A DNA stretch of 13,523 nucleotides, from contig CAYTCD010000048.1 in NCBI GenBank assembly GCA_964436335.1, forward strand, positions 1-13,523, read 5' to 3'. This DNA comes from Pullibacteroides sp964436335 (GTDB lineage Bacteria; Bacteroidota; Bacteroidia; Bacteroidales; P3). The translations under genes were made by a program, and so were the position numbers. Under the pieces are notes generated by a model. The model searched no databases. It was not told the DNA's origin and saw nothing but the letters and a program-made list of their open reading frames with translations. Below are positions 1-8,009 of the stretch, piece by piece (position 1 is the stretch's first letter; each line of letters starts with the position of its first letter).

Positions 1-1361
1 AACTTCAAGCCTTGGCTAAAGAACTCGAAACCTATATATCCGAACCGCAGAAAGAGAAACGCCCTTACCTCCCCCCGACAGACCTGCTGATTTCAAAAAT
101 AGAATACAACGGACTCAAAAAATACAACCAAAGTTACGTCAATCAGTTTCTGCAGATAGAGACTGATAAATGGTGCAAACTGAGCGCCATTACCGACGGT
201 ATTGACCGTCTTTACGGTCTTGGGGTATTCAAATCTGTAGCCTACGAACTGCGCACAGATACCTTACGCCACGATGATGCGGCGGTTTTGGTGCTGAATA
301 TGGAGGAAAATCCTTCCAACTCATTCAAGGTGGGACTCCGCTACGACAATACCCGTATGGCGGCTTTGCTGGCGGGCGTGGAATTTCAGAACCTGGGGCT
401 GAAGAACTCCGTACTCACCTTGGACGTGGAACTGTCAAAAATGCCGATTGTAAGCCTCAACTATCGCTTTATGCCCAACTGGCGCAGTTCCCGGACAGAG
501 AAAAGGAAATATTCGGTATGGGTTCCTTCTTTCAATCTGGGCTTTAATTTTTACAACATCCGCACCTATCTGTACCGGAGCGAAACAGACATGACCGCCC
601 GAACCTCCGATATCCGATCCAACCGTTATCAGGTTAAACTTTCGGGACAATCCAACTGGAAACGGAACATCCTCGGGATAGGGATCGCTTATGAATATGC
701 CGACAACAAAGTATGGCTTGAAAGCGATTTTTACCGCTACGATGTCTATAACAACAGTTATCTCTACCCTTTCCTGTATTACCGCCACGACAATTACGAC
801 AAGCGGTTTTATCCCACCCATGGGTTCTCGATGACTATCGATGCCTTGCTTCCCATTCAACTGACCAAGCCTCAGAAAGAGGCCGTAACGAATCCTGCTT
901 CCTATTTTCTGGGAATCTACTGGAAAGGGGATTTTGCCATCGCCGCCGGAAAACGGCTCTGCTTCTACCCCGGATTTACCATCGGGGCCACGTTGGCTTC
1001 AAAAGACGCCACCATTCCCATCCAATACCAGTTTTTTCAAGGCGGATGCGCTGATATAGGAGGCCTGAACTCCACCATGATGCCGGGCGTTCTGTTCGGA
1101 CAGTCGAGCGGTTACCAGTTGGTGAACCTTCGCCTGACCGCACAGGTAATGATTATAAAAAACCTGTACCTGAGTTTGCGCGGCGGGTTGGGCAAAGCAG
1201 GTTATGATATACTGGATTTTCTGAAAAGTTTAGACAAATTGATTTACGGCGGAAACGTAGGGCTATCCTACAACACGCCCATCGGTCCGGTCGGGCTCAG
1301 TTTCCAGACCTCCAATGTGCATAAATTCAATCTCTTTTTACATATCGGATATTGGTTCTAA
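1..1361 (+). CDS. Patatin-like phospholipase / Omp85-type outer-membrane protein, C-terminal part (5' end off window)
   Basis: This is the C-terminal part of an outer-membrane protein. The frame is open from the left edge (first full codon at 3, reading LQALAKEL), so the TTG at 12 is unlikely to be a true start. About 25 residues in, a POTRA-like domain of roughly 80 residues begins (LLISKIEYNGL to VLVLNMEEN). It contains a DGIDRLYGLGVFKSVAYEL stretch that resembles the POTRA of Bacteroidetes patatin proteins. The remaining ~350 residues are alternating, aromatic-rich beta strands, and the protein ends HIGYWF; a terminal Phe is typical of BAM-assembled barrels. In the PlpD-like family a patatin lipase domain lies N-terminal to POTRA and barrel. 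That part is not visible, so the lipase assignment is inferred from POTRA resemblance. A BamA- or TamA-like protein is the alternative. The TAA stop overlaps the stop of the convergent DUF4249 gene. Confidence 0.72.
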   Translation, partial: LQALAKELETYISEPQKEKRPYLPPTDLLISKIEYNGLKKYNQSYVNQFLQIETDKWCKLSAITDGIDRLYGLGVFKSVAYELRTDTLRHDDAAVLVLNMEENPSNSFKVGLRYDNTRMAALLAGVEFQNLGLKNSVLTLDVELSKMPIVSLNYRFMPNWRSSRTEKRKYSVWVPSFNLGFNFYNIRTYLYRSETDMTARTSDIRSNRYQVKLSGQSNWKRNILGIGIAYEYADNKVWLESDFYRYDVYNNSYLYPFLYYRHDNYDKRFYPTHGFSMTIDALLPIQLTKPQKEAVTNPASYFLGIYWKGDFAIAAGKRLCFYPGFTIGATLASKDATIPIQYQFFQGGCADIGGLNSTMMPGVLFGQSSGYQLVNLRLTAQVMIIKNLYLSLRGGLGKAGYDILDFLKSLDKLIYGGNVGLSYNTPIGPVGLSFQTSNVHKFNLFLHIGYWF

Positions 1362-2269
1362 AACCGAAGCGGCATTTTCTTTCCCACCGTGCAGGAGGCT
1401 TTTCCCGTTGAATACACCGCGAAATAACCGAATGCGCCGTTGCTGATATTGCTTACGGCATTGGCCGGCGCACCACCGAAAACAGGCACGTTGGTGGAGA
1501 TGGCCGTATTGATCTGGGAGATATAGTTGTTGTATCCTTTGGTAAAACTGTAGCCGTGCAGGGTCAGCACATCGCCCTCCGACAGAACGAAAGGTCTGTC
1601 GAAATCCGCGTCTGTTGAATCGGAAAAGAAAAAGATGGATACCCCGTTAAGATAAACGCCCGAACTAAAATTGTCGGGAAAAATAAACAGGTTGGTGATG
1701 CTGTCGCCGTACATCTTACCGTTCACGGCATAACTGAAACCGATATATTCTCGGGTGGGTGGATCCTGTGCGTAAAGAAGGAGATTCCAGCCCAAAACAT
1801 CGGGCGATGTGATATGAAACGGCGGCAATCCCACTCCATACACGGCCCGCACCGAATCGATGACAGGCATGAAGGGCATCCGGCTTCGGGCTTCGTAAAG
1901 CAGTGTCTCGCCCCCGCGTTCTACAGCGGCCTCGATATGCAGGTTATAGTATTCGCCCATTATTCCAAAAACACCCGAATCGGATACGTAAACACCGGGG
2001 CTTCCGGGCACTTCGTTAAAAAGGAAACACCTGCCGCCATCGTCGGTGATATAGACGGTAGCGTCCGAAACGGCGAGGCTATCGACATCCGGATCAAAAT
2101 AATCGCAGGTGCGGCTCAACCGGACCACATGCGCCGCGGTATCGTTGGTAAAACGGGCATCCACCACCAAGCGGGGACTTGAGGAACGGAGCCGCACCTC
2201 TATCCTTTCGCTGCATCCCGTGCCGAAAAGCCAAAATACAAGAACATAAAAGACAAATCTGCTTTTCAT
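1358..2269 (-). CDS. DUF4249 domain-containing lipoprotein
   Basis: A 303-residue secreted lipoprotein of the Bacteroidetes DUF4249 type. The N-terminus MKSRFVFYVLVFWLFGTGC is a short lipoprotein signal with the acylated Cys at residue 19; the lipobox FGTGC is imperfect because -3 is Gly rather than Leu. After the signal comes an Ig-like beta-rich segment (RLVVDARFTNDTAAHVVRLS; DATVYITDDGG; GVYVSDSGVFG), which is the usual DUF4249 layout. The gene starts with ATG only 3 bp after the stop of the TonB-dependent receptor, so the two are almost certainly cotranscribed and act together at the outer membrane. By analogy with SusC/SusD pairs it is probably the surface-exposed partner, but its ligand is unknown. 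The stop codon is TAG. Confidence 0.85.
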   Translation of the reverse strand: MKSRFVFYVLVFWLFGTGCSERIEVRLRSSSPRLVVDARFTNDTAAHVVRLSRTCDYFDPDVDSLAVSDATVYITDDGGRCFLFNEVPGSPGVYVSDSGVFGIMGEYYNLHIEAAVERGGETLLYEARSRMPFMPVIDSVRAVYGVGLPPFHITSPDVLGWNLLLYAQDPPTREYIGFSYAVNGKMYGDSITNLFIFPDNFSSGVYLNGVSIFFFSDSTDADFDRPFVLSEGDVLTLHGYSFTKGYNNYISQINTAISTNVPVFGGAPANAVSNISNGAFGYFAVYSTGKASCTVGKKMPLRF

Positions 2270-2272
2270 GCC

Positions 2273-4675
2273 TTAGAACTTGAAGTTGAAACTCACAAAC
2301 GGAACGGCCGAAAAAAGATAGATTTTCTCGGCATAGGAACGCGTGGGATCGTCTTTGTCCTGACGGAAAGTTACCGACCACGGGTTTTTGCGGGCATAGG
2401 CGTTATAAACCCCCACCGAAAGATTCCAACTGAAACGCTTTCCGGTATTGGGTTTAGACTTGAAGGTATAGGAAACATCCAAACGGTGGTAGTCTTCCAA
2501 GCGGTCCGAATTACGCGGGCCATAAACAGGAACAAACTGCCCGTCGATAACCGCCTTGCCTATCGGATAAGTGGTGGGCTGGCCCGAATAGAAAACCCAG
2601 TTGAGCGAAACCGCATGACGCGGATGAGGGTCTATGTTCAACAGCAGGTTGACCGCATGCGGGCGATCCTGCGGGGATGGATAGGCCTTACCTCCATTCA
2701 CCTGGTCTATCACACGCATCGAACGCGAATAGGTATAGCTTGCCGAACCGTTTATCATGCCTTTCTTGCGCTGTAAATACAGTTCCACTCCGTATGCCCA
2801 ACCTCTGCCCATACGCAGTTCGCCATAAAGGTCGCTGTTGAGCAAAACATTGGAATGGTCTTTGAAATCGATGACATGGTGCATGAACTTGTAATAGCCT
2901 TCCACCGAGGCCTCCCATTCATCCTCCCCCCATTCGGCGCCAAGGCCTAAAGCCAGCATATCGGCCGTTTGCGGCCTTACAAAAGGATTGGCCGGAAACC
3001 ATATATCCAAGGGATTGCCCGAATTGGAATTAGTGGCGAGCTGCGAATACTGTACGGTGCGCGAATAGTTGAATTTAAGGCTGAGACCGCAATCGAACAG
3101 ATAGGCGATACCGAGCCGCGGTTCAAAACCGAACCATGTATGGTAAAAGGCTTTCGAACCGAAATAGCGGCGGCCGGTGGCATTGTAGTCTTTATCGAAA
3201 TAGGATACCGAATCGGGGCCTTGATTGGAAAACGCGCTCAGACGGATACCGTATTTGAGGATAAGGTGTTTTCCTACCGATTGACTGTTGCCCGCATAGA
3301 CGGCACTTTCCAAAGCATGCAACCGGTCTTGGTTGAACACGAGGCTGCGGGCGGAATCGAAAAAGCCCAGGCTCTCGCGCATATTCACGGTGAGTTCTCC
3401 CGGTTGATACACGTGGTATCGGAGGGAAAAGCCCGCCCGCAGTTCATGGTGGGTCGGCGTAAAGGCAATATCCGCCTGCCCGGCATAGTCGGTTATACGG
3501 GTTTTCCATACAAAATCGTAGCTTTGGGCGTCTTGCCCCACATAACTCAGATAATCCGATATATGGGCGTTGGCATTCAACACTAAGCGGTTGGAGAAAA
3601 AATGCGTCCAGGTAAGCCCCAGCATCCTGTTGCCGAAATTGAGCCCCATATGCATTTCTGAACCGCCGGGCATACCGAAGCGGTCCTGCCCCATATAACC
3701 GGAAAGCGCAAGGCGGTCTTTCTTATTCTTGAACTTATGCACCAGACGGGCATTCAAGTCATAAAATCCCAATTTGGTTCCTTTCATCCCCACCAACGGC
3801 AGAAACAAATCGAAATATGTGGCCCGTCCCGATACAAGAAACGAAGTGTTGTCTTTCCATATGGGGCCGTCAACAGTAAGTTTGGTAAGCAGAAGCCCGA
3901 TGCCGCCTTCTATATGGTAGTCGTGAAAATTGCCGTCGTGCATGGAAATGTCCACAACAGCCGACAGACGTCCGCCGTATGAAACGGGAATATCGCCCTT
4001 GTAGATTTCGGCATTGCCGATGATATCATTGTTAAACACCGAAAAGAAACCGCAGGTATGCGTGGGGTTGTAGATAAGCGCCCTATCGAGCAGGATGGCG
4101 TTTTGGTCAAGACCGCCTCCCCGCACACTGAATCCCGAACTGCTCTCGGATGCCATCAGCACACCAGGCAGCATCTGCACAGCCTTGATGATATCGGCTT
4201 CGCCCAACAGCGCAGGAATACGCTGTACCATTTCGGAAGTGAAACTGGCCATACCAATGGTGCTGCGGACCGTCTGACTGGTGCGGTTGCCTTTTATCTC
4301 CACTCCCTGCAACAGCACGGCATCGGGTTCGAGATGAATGTTTTCCTGACGGTTGGCGGTAAGTTTTACCTGACGGACCACCGTTTTGTAGGAAAGATAA
4401 CTGATTCTGAGTGTATAGTTACCGGAGGGCAATTGCAGAGTGTAGCGGCCTTCTGCATCGGTGGTGGTTCCTTTGCCGCTTTCCTCCACCCAGACCGCGA
4501 CATCGGGCAAAGCCTCGGAAGTGAATTTATCCTGCACCTTTCCCGTTACCGTATAGAGGGTCTGTGCCATACCGATGCCGCTTCCCAACAGACAAAACAA
4601 GAGAAAGAGGCTCGCCGCATGGCGCATTCCCCCTGACCTGATAAAAGCGCGGATGGTTTGCCTTGAAGCCTTCAC
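2273..4675 (-). CDS. TonB-dependent receptor with N-terminal carboxypeptidase-regulatory-like domain
   Basis: An outer-membrane active transporter of 800 residues. Residues ~17-37 are a signal peptide (LFLLFCLL core, cleavage probably at GMA|Q). Residues ~41-118 form a CarboxypepD_reg-like beta sandwich (VTGKVQDKFTSEALPDVAV). A LQGVEIKG segment at 122-129 lies where a TonB box is expected. The plug spans ~135-245 and has the FSVRGGGLDQNAILLD motif, followed by a ~22-strand-type barrel ending FVSFNFKF with a terminal Phe. At 800 residues it is shorter than typical SusC proteins (~1000) and has DUF4249 rather than SusD beside it. The start is ambiguous. The GTG at 4675 lies ~22 nt after the predicted transcription start and an A-rich leader. 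The ATG at 4627 (MRHAASLF) gives a more compact signal peptide and a 784-residue protein. The substrate is unknown. Confidence 0.9.
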   Translation of the reverse strand: MKASRQTIRAFIRSGGMRHAASLFLLFCLLGSGIGMAQTLYTVTGKVQDKFTSEALPDVAVWVEESGKGTTTDAEGRYTLQLPSGNYTLRISYLSYKTVVRQVKLTANRQENIHLEPDAVLLQGVEIKGNRTSQTVRSTIGMASFTSEMVQRIPALLGEADIIKAVQMLPGVLMASESSSGFSVRGGGLDQNAILLDRALIYNPTHTCGFFSVFNNDIIGNAEIYKGDIPVSYGGRLSAVVDISMHDGNFHDYHIEGGIGLLLTKLTVDGPIWKDNTSFLVSGRATYFDLFLPLVGMKGTKLGFYDLNARLVHKFKNKKDRLALSGYMGQDRFGMPGGSEMHMGLNFGNRMLGLTWTHFFSNRLVLNANAHISDYLSYVGQDAQSYDFVWKTRITDYAGQADIAFTPTHHELRAGFSLRYHVYQPGELTVNMRESLGFFDSARSLVFNQDRLHALESAVYAGNSQSVGKHLILKYGIRLSAFSNQGPDSVSYFDKDYNATGRRYFGSKAFYHTWFGFEPRLGIAYLFDCGLSLKFNYSRTVQYSQLATNSNSGNPLDIWFPANPFVRPQTADMLALGLGAEWGEDEWEASVEGYYKFMHHVIDFKDHSNVLLNSDLYGELRMGRGWAYGVELYLQRKKGMINGSASYTYSRSMRVIDQVNGGKAYPSPQDRPHAVNLLLNIDPHPRHAVSLNWVFYSGQPTTYPIGKAVIDGQFVPVYGPRNSDRLEDYHRLDVSYTFKSKPNTGKRFSWNLSVGVYNAYARKNPWSVTFRQDKDDPTRSYAEKIYLFSAVPFVSFNFKF

Positions 4676-4703
4676 GGTGTTTGAATCACTTTTTTAACTG
4701 GAG

Positions 4704-4735
4704 CGAAGTTATAGGTTTCCCGTTGATTGAGCAAA
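4704..4735 (-). promoter_or_regulatory. Putative Bacteroidetes-type promoter of the TonB-dependent receptor / DUF4249 unit
   Basis: Read on the minus strand, TTTG (4735-4732) is followed after 20 bp by TAACTTCG (4711-4704). This differs from the Bacteroidetes TAnnTTTG -7 box at one position. Transcription would start near 4696-4700, giving a leader of ~22 nt to the GTG at 4675 or ~70 nt to the ATG at 4627. It is the only good candidate I found upstream of the receptor on this strand. Confidence 0.5.
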
Positions 4736-4824
4736 TCCGATAAAGCCGCCGGAATCAACAAAATTCTTCTTCACCGAACCTCTCTTCCGAAACGGGGTTT
4801 TCTTCTCTGTAGGTTTTTGCAGCA

Positions 4825-4856
4825 CTTGCGATAACGCACCTTTTAGGTTAACTTTG
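4825..4856 (+). promoter_or_regulatory. Putative Bacteroidetes-type promoter of the holB-ricT-gldH-pbp operon
   Basis: CTTG (4825-4828) is followed after a 20-bp spacer by TAACTTTG (4849-4856), an exact match to the TAnnTTTG -7 box of Bacteroidetes housekeeping promoters. The -33 box matches 3 of 4 bases of TTTG. Transcription would start near 4860-4864. This puts the TTG at 4861 at or before the transcript start and supports the ATG at 4885 as the holB start. Confidence 0.6.
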
Positions 4857-4884
4857 CAGATTGGGGTATTGGAATTTTAAAACG

Positions 4885-6087
4885 ATGTTCAGAGATATCG
4901 CAGGCCATCGGGATCTGATCGAAAAGATGATTGCCGCCGTGGATAACGGACGCATCGCCCATGCCCAGCTTTTTTGGGGTCCGGAAGGCAATGGTCAGTT
5001 GGCTTTGACACTGGCTTATGCGCAATACATCAACTGCACGAATAAACTACGGGCATCCGAAGGAACCGATTTAGGAGGCCTTTCAGCCGATGCCTGCGGG
5101 AAATGCCCTTCCTGCCTCAAATTTCAGCAAATCGCCCATCCCGACCTTCATTTTGTTTATCCCAACAACATCAACGGCGGCGATATCAAGAAGGATTCGC
5201 AAAGTCTTGACTACATTGATATCTGGCGCAAGATGGTGCTGGAAAATCAGGCATTGTTCAGTTACAACGAATGGGTGGAGGCCATGGGTATCGGCAACCG
5301 TCAGGCTATCATCAATATCCGCGACTGCCACCGCATCTTACAAACCTTGAGCCTGAAACCTTCCGAAGCCCGCTACCGTGTGGTGGTAATCTGGCTGATT
5401 GAGAAACTGAGCGAAACCATCGCCTCTACCCTGCTCAAAACCCTTGAGGAACCCGAACCGCAAACTGTTTTTCTGCTGATTTCAGAAAATCCCGATCAGG
5501 TGCTGCCCACGATTCTGAGCCGCACGCAAATGGTGAAAGTGGCCAAGATAGAACTTGCCGACATGGAGGCTTTTCTACAAAAACAAGGACTTGATACCGC
5601 ACAGGCACATGCGTTGGCTCCCCGTTGCCGGGGCAGTTTGATTGAAGCCAAGATTCTTTCGGGCAGCAATGAGGTACGGAAAAATTTCCATGCCTGCTTT
5701 ACCGACTGGATGCGGCTCTGCTTTAAGGTTGACATGCCCGCTTTGGTGGCCTTCAGCGAAAAGGCGGGCGGCTGGGGACGGGAACAGCTGAAGTTCTTTC
5801 TGCAAAATTGTCTGGAGGAGTTCCGCAACTGCCTGCTCCAACACAATGCCTGCACGCACTGGATACAGGGCGATGAAGAAGAGAAACACTTTTGGCAGAA
5901 TTTTTCGCGGTATGTAACCAATGCCAACATACAGCAATATTACGATTTGTTTAATGGAGCGATTTATCAGATAAGCCGCAACGCACATATTCCCACGCTG
6001 TTCACCGACATGAGCATAAGCCTTTGCCGGATTATCGCCGCCGCACAGCGGGAATTGAAACAGCCACAAACCGCGGGCGCACACTGA
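4885..6087 (+). CDS. holB: DNA polymerase III, delta' subunit
   Basis: The delta' subunit of the DNA polymerase III clamp loader, 400 residues from the ATG at 4885 (MFRDIAGHRDLIEKMI), which matches the family N-terminus. The longer frame from the TTG at 4861 would begin at or before the predicted transcript start. Visible motifs are HAQLFWGPEGNGQLAL at ~26-41, which is the P-loop position with Gln replacing the catalytic Lys (delta' subunits generally do not hydrolyse ATP); zinc-module cysteines C51, C71, C74 and C77; LLKTLEEPEPQTVFLL at ~183-198; and LPTILSRTQ at ~207-215, an SRT in place of the SRC of E. coli, as in Bacteroidetes homologues. It is the first gene of a four-gene unit and is separated from the next gene by 22 bp. 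The stop is TGA. Confidence 0.93.
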   Translation: MFRDIAGHRDLIEKMIAAVDNGRIAHAQLFWGPEGNGQLALTLAYAQYINCTNKLRASEGTDLGGLSADACGKCPSCLKFQQIAHPDLHFVYPNNINGGDIKKDSQSLDYIDIWRKMVLENQALFSYNEWVEAMGIGNRQAIINIRDCHRILQTLSLKPSEARYRVVVIWLIEKLSETIASTLLKTLEEPEPQTVFLLISENPDQVLPTILSRTQMVKVAKIELADMEAFLQKQGLDTAQAHALAPRCRGSLIEAKILSGSNEVRKNFHACFTDWMRLCFKVDMPALVAFSEKAGGWGREQLKFFLQNCLEEFRNCLLQHNACTHWIQGDEEEKHFWQNFSRYVTNANIQQYYDLFNGAIYQISRNAHIPTLFTDMSISLCRIIAAAQRELKQPQTAGAH

Positions 6088-6109
6088 CAGCACCCATAAT
6101 TTTTGAACC

Positions 6110-7531
6110 ATGAACAACGAAAACAACGACATAGCGAGCCGCAAGGCAATGGCGTTTGACCAGGAAGAAAAACCGGCGTTCAATCCCATCGAAAAAGACG
6201 ACACGCACGAATTTGACGAAAAAGAACTCTTTTGCCGCATGGCTGCCGATGAAAACATCTTCAACAGCCGCGGACTGGCACACGCTCCCAAAATGGCCGA
6301 AGGCAGCCAAGACCGCTATCATCAGATGGGTTGTTGCGCCCAGATGCACAGTTACCAATGGACCGATCTCTTTTCTTCCTTGAGCGGTGAAAGCGATTTT
6401 CCGATTGTGCAGGTGCGCTTCAAGAACACCCACAAAGACTTTTTCCGTCTTCCCGAAAACGAAGATCCCAAAAGTTTCCAGACCGGCGATATCGTGGTGG
6501 TGGAAAGTACCAACGGCCACGATACGGGGATTATCTGCCTAAAAGGGGAATTGGTGCGCCTGCAACTGAAAAAACGGGGAATAGCCCAAGATGCACCGGA
6601 TATGAAAAAAATCCACCGCAAGGCACGGCAAACCGATGTGGACAAATGGACCGAAACCATTCAGGCCGAAAAGGAAATGCAACGCCGGGCAAGGGTTATC
6701 GCCGCCCAGTTGGGACTGAGCATGAAAATCAACAATGTGGAGATTCAGGGGGATTTTACCAAAGCCATTTTTTACTATACCGCCGATGACCGGGTGGATT
6801 TCCGCCAACTGATAAAACTCTACGCCGAAGAATTCAAGCTCCGTATTGAAATGCGTCAGATCGGCGCCCGTCAGGAATCGGGCATCTTGGGCGGTATCGG
6901 TGCCTGCGGCCGCGAACTTTGCTGCGTTACCTTTCTCCACAATTTCACTTCGGTGGGCACGCAGACGGCACGTATCCAACAGGTATCCCTCAATCCCCAA
7001 AAGCTGGCCGGACAATGCAGCAAACTCAAATGTTGCCTTAACTTCGAATACGAGGTGTATCTGGACGCGATGAAATCCATGCCCGATACAAAAACAACGC
7101 TCAAGACAGAAAAAGGGGAAGCGCATTGTGTTAAAGTGGATCCCTTGCGCCGCAAACTCACCTACACCTATGCCGAAGGCGGTTATGCCGAACTCTCTGC
7201 CGAACAAGCCTTTGAAATCATTGAAAAGAACAAGCGAGGCGAAGTTGCCGGAGACATTCTGGAAATGAGCAAGCCGGCCAAAGAACCGGTAAAGACCGAA
7301 CCTGAATTCCAGCAGGTGGTGGGACAGGACGACCTGACCCGCTTTGACAAGCCCAAAGACAATAATCGCAACCGCAACCGAGACAAACGACGGAACCGCC
7401 CCGAACGGAACACGCGTACGGAAGCACCCAAACCGGTCGATAACCGCAAGCCTGCCCGCGCGGCGATACAGAAACCCATTCTGAAAAACCGAAACAATGA
7501 AAACTCCGCGCCCGATGAAACCCGACAATAA
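6110..7531 (+). CDS. ricT: PSP1 domain protein, RicT/YaaT family (cysteine-rich)
   Basis: A 473-residue PSP1-domain protein of the RicT (YaaT) family. In Bacillus, RicT belongs to an Fe-S-carrying complex that affects RNA maturation and development; its role in Bacteroidetes is not established. The conserved core is at ~255-320: CGRELCC (C266, C271, C272), then SLNPQKLAGQCSKLKCC (C303, C308, C309). These cysteines are probable Fe-S ligands. A further GCC pair (C75, C76) lies near the N-terminus, as in Bacteroidetes members. From ~410 the tail is low-complexity and basic, rich in Asn, Arg, Lys and Pro, and might contact nucleic acid (inference). No RicA or RicF partner gene is present in the window. 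The 3' end overlaps gldH by 35 bp, or 17 bp if the second gldH start is used. Confidence 0.87.
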   Translation: MNNENNDIASRKAMAFDQEEKPAFNPIEKDDTHEFDEKELFCRMAADENIFNSRGLAHAPKMAEGSQDRYHQMGCCAQMHSYQWTDLFSSLSGESDFPIVQVRFKNTHKDFFRLPENEDPKSFQTGDIVVVESTNGHDTGIICLKGELVRLQLKKRGIAQDAPDMKKIHRKARQTDVDKWTETIQAEKEMQRRARVIAAQLGLSMKINNVEIQGDFTKAIFYYTADDRVDFRQLIKLYAEEFKLRIEMRQIGARQESGILGGIGACGRELCCVTFLHNFTSVGTQTARIQQVSLNPQKLAGQCSKLKCCLNFEYEVYLDAMKSMPDTKTTLKTEKGEAHCVKVDPLRRKLTYTYAEGGYAELSAEQAFEIIEKNKRGEVAGDILEMSKPAKEPVKTEPEFQQVVGQDDLTRFDKPKDNNRNRNRDKRRNRPERNTRTEAPKPVDNRKPARAAIQKPILKNRNNENSAPDETRQ

Positions 7532-8009
7532 AGCCCGTTTCTTGCGGGACAACTTGCTTTTGCTTGTCGGTCTTTGGGGATGCCTTGCCCTTACGGCCTG
7601 CCAGCGCGACACCGTATTCAACAAAACCTTCGACACCCCCGCTCCGGCATGGGCTTTCAACGATCCTGTATGCTTCGACCTCACCGTTATCGACACTCTG
7701 GCACGTTATGACCTTATGTTCAGCCTCAAACATTCTGAAAACTACGAATGGATGAATGCCTTTTTCCTCATCACCACCGTGTTTCCCGACATGAACACCG
7801 CCATCGACACCCTTGAGTGCATCTTGGCCACGCCCGACGGGAGATGGCTCGGCGGACGGTTTGGCAAATACCGCAACCTCGGGTTTCTTTACAAACAGAA
7901 TATCGCTTTTCCCCAACCGGGTGAATACCGGTTTGAAGTCCGTCATGCCATGCGCGAAGACAGTTTGCGCAACATAACGGCCGTTGGCATGAAAATTTCC
8001 CGATCATGA
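7497..8009 (+). CDS. gldH: Gliding motility lipoprotein GldH
   Basis: A 170-residue lipoprotein of the GldH family. GldH is needed for gliding in Flavobacterium but is widely kept in non-gliding Bacteroidales, so its presence does not prove motility here. The signal is a hydrophobic segment ending in lipobox LTAC with the acylated Cys at residue 35. The mature part has typical GldH sequence: FDTPAPAWAFNDPVCFDL, TDRT-like beta strands, and a C-terminal PGEYRFEVRHAMREDSLRNI motif near the end. There are two possible starts, ATG at 7497 or ATG at 7515. The second gives a 29-residue lipoprotein signal of more usual length. The gene overlaps ricT upstream and shares ATGA with the PBP gene downstream, so translation is probably coupled. 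No other gld genes are in the window. Confidence 0.88.
   Translation: MKTPRPMKPDNKARFLRDNLLLLVGLWGCLALTACQRDTVFNKTFDTPAPAWAFNDPVCFDLTVIDTLARYDLMFSLKHSENYEWMNAFFLITTVFPDMNTAIDTLECILATPDGRWLGGRFGKYRNLGFLYKQNIAFPQPGEYRFEVRHAMREDSLRNITAVGMKISRS

Noticed and set aside
4774..4816. Possible inverted repeat (AACCT ... AGGTT) in the divergent promoter region
   Set aside because: Only five base pairs match at the ends and the inner arms do not pair, so it is not a credible operator or hairpin.
4861..4884. TTG start of holB
   Set aside because: It would add GYWNFKT, which is not part of the family N-terminus, and the predicted transcript start is at about the same position. The ATG at 4885 fits better.
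6539..7696. 385-codon open frame on the minus strand
   Set aside because: It is antisense to ricT and the start of gldH, with no recognisable domain. The plus-strand products are well supported.
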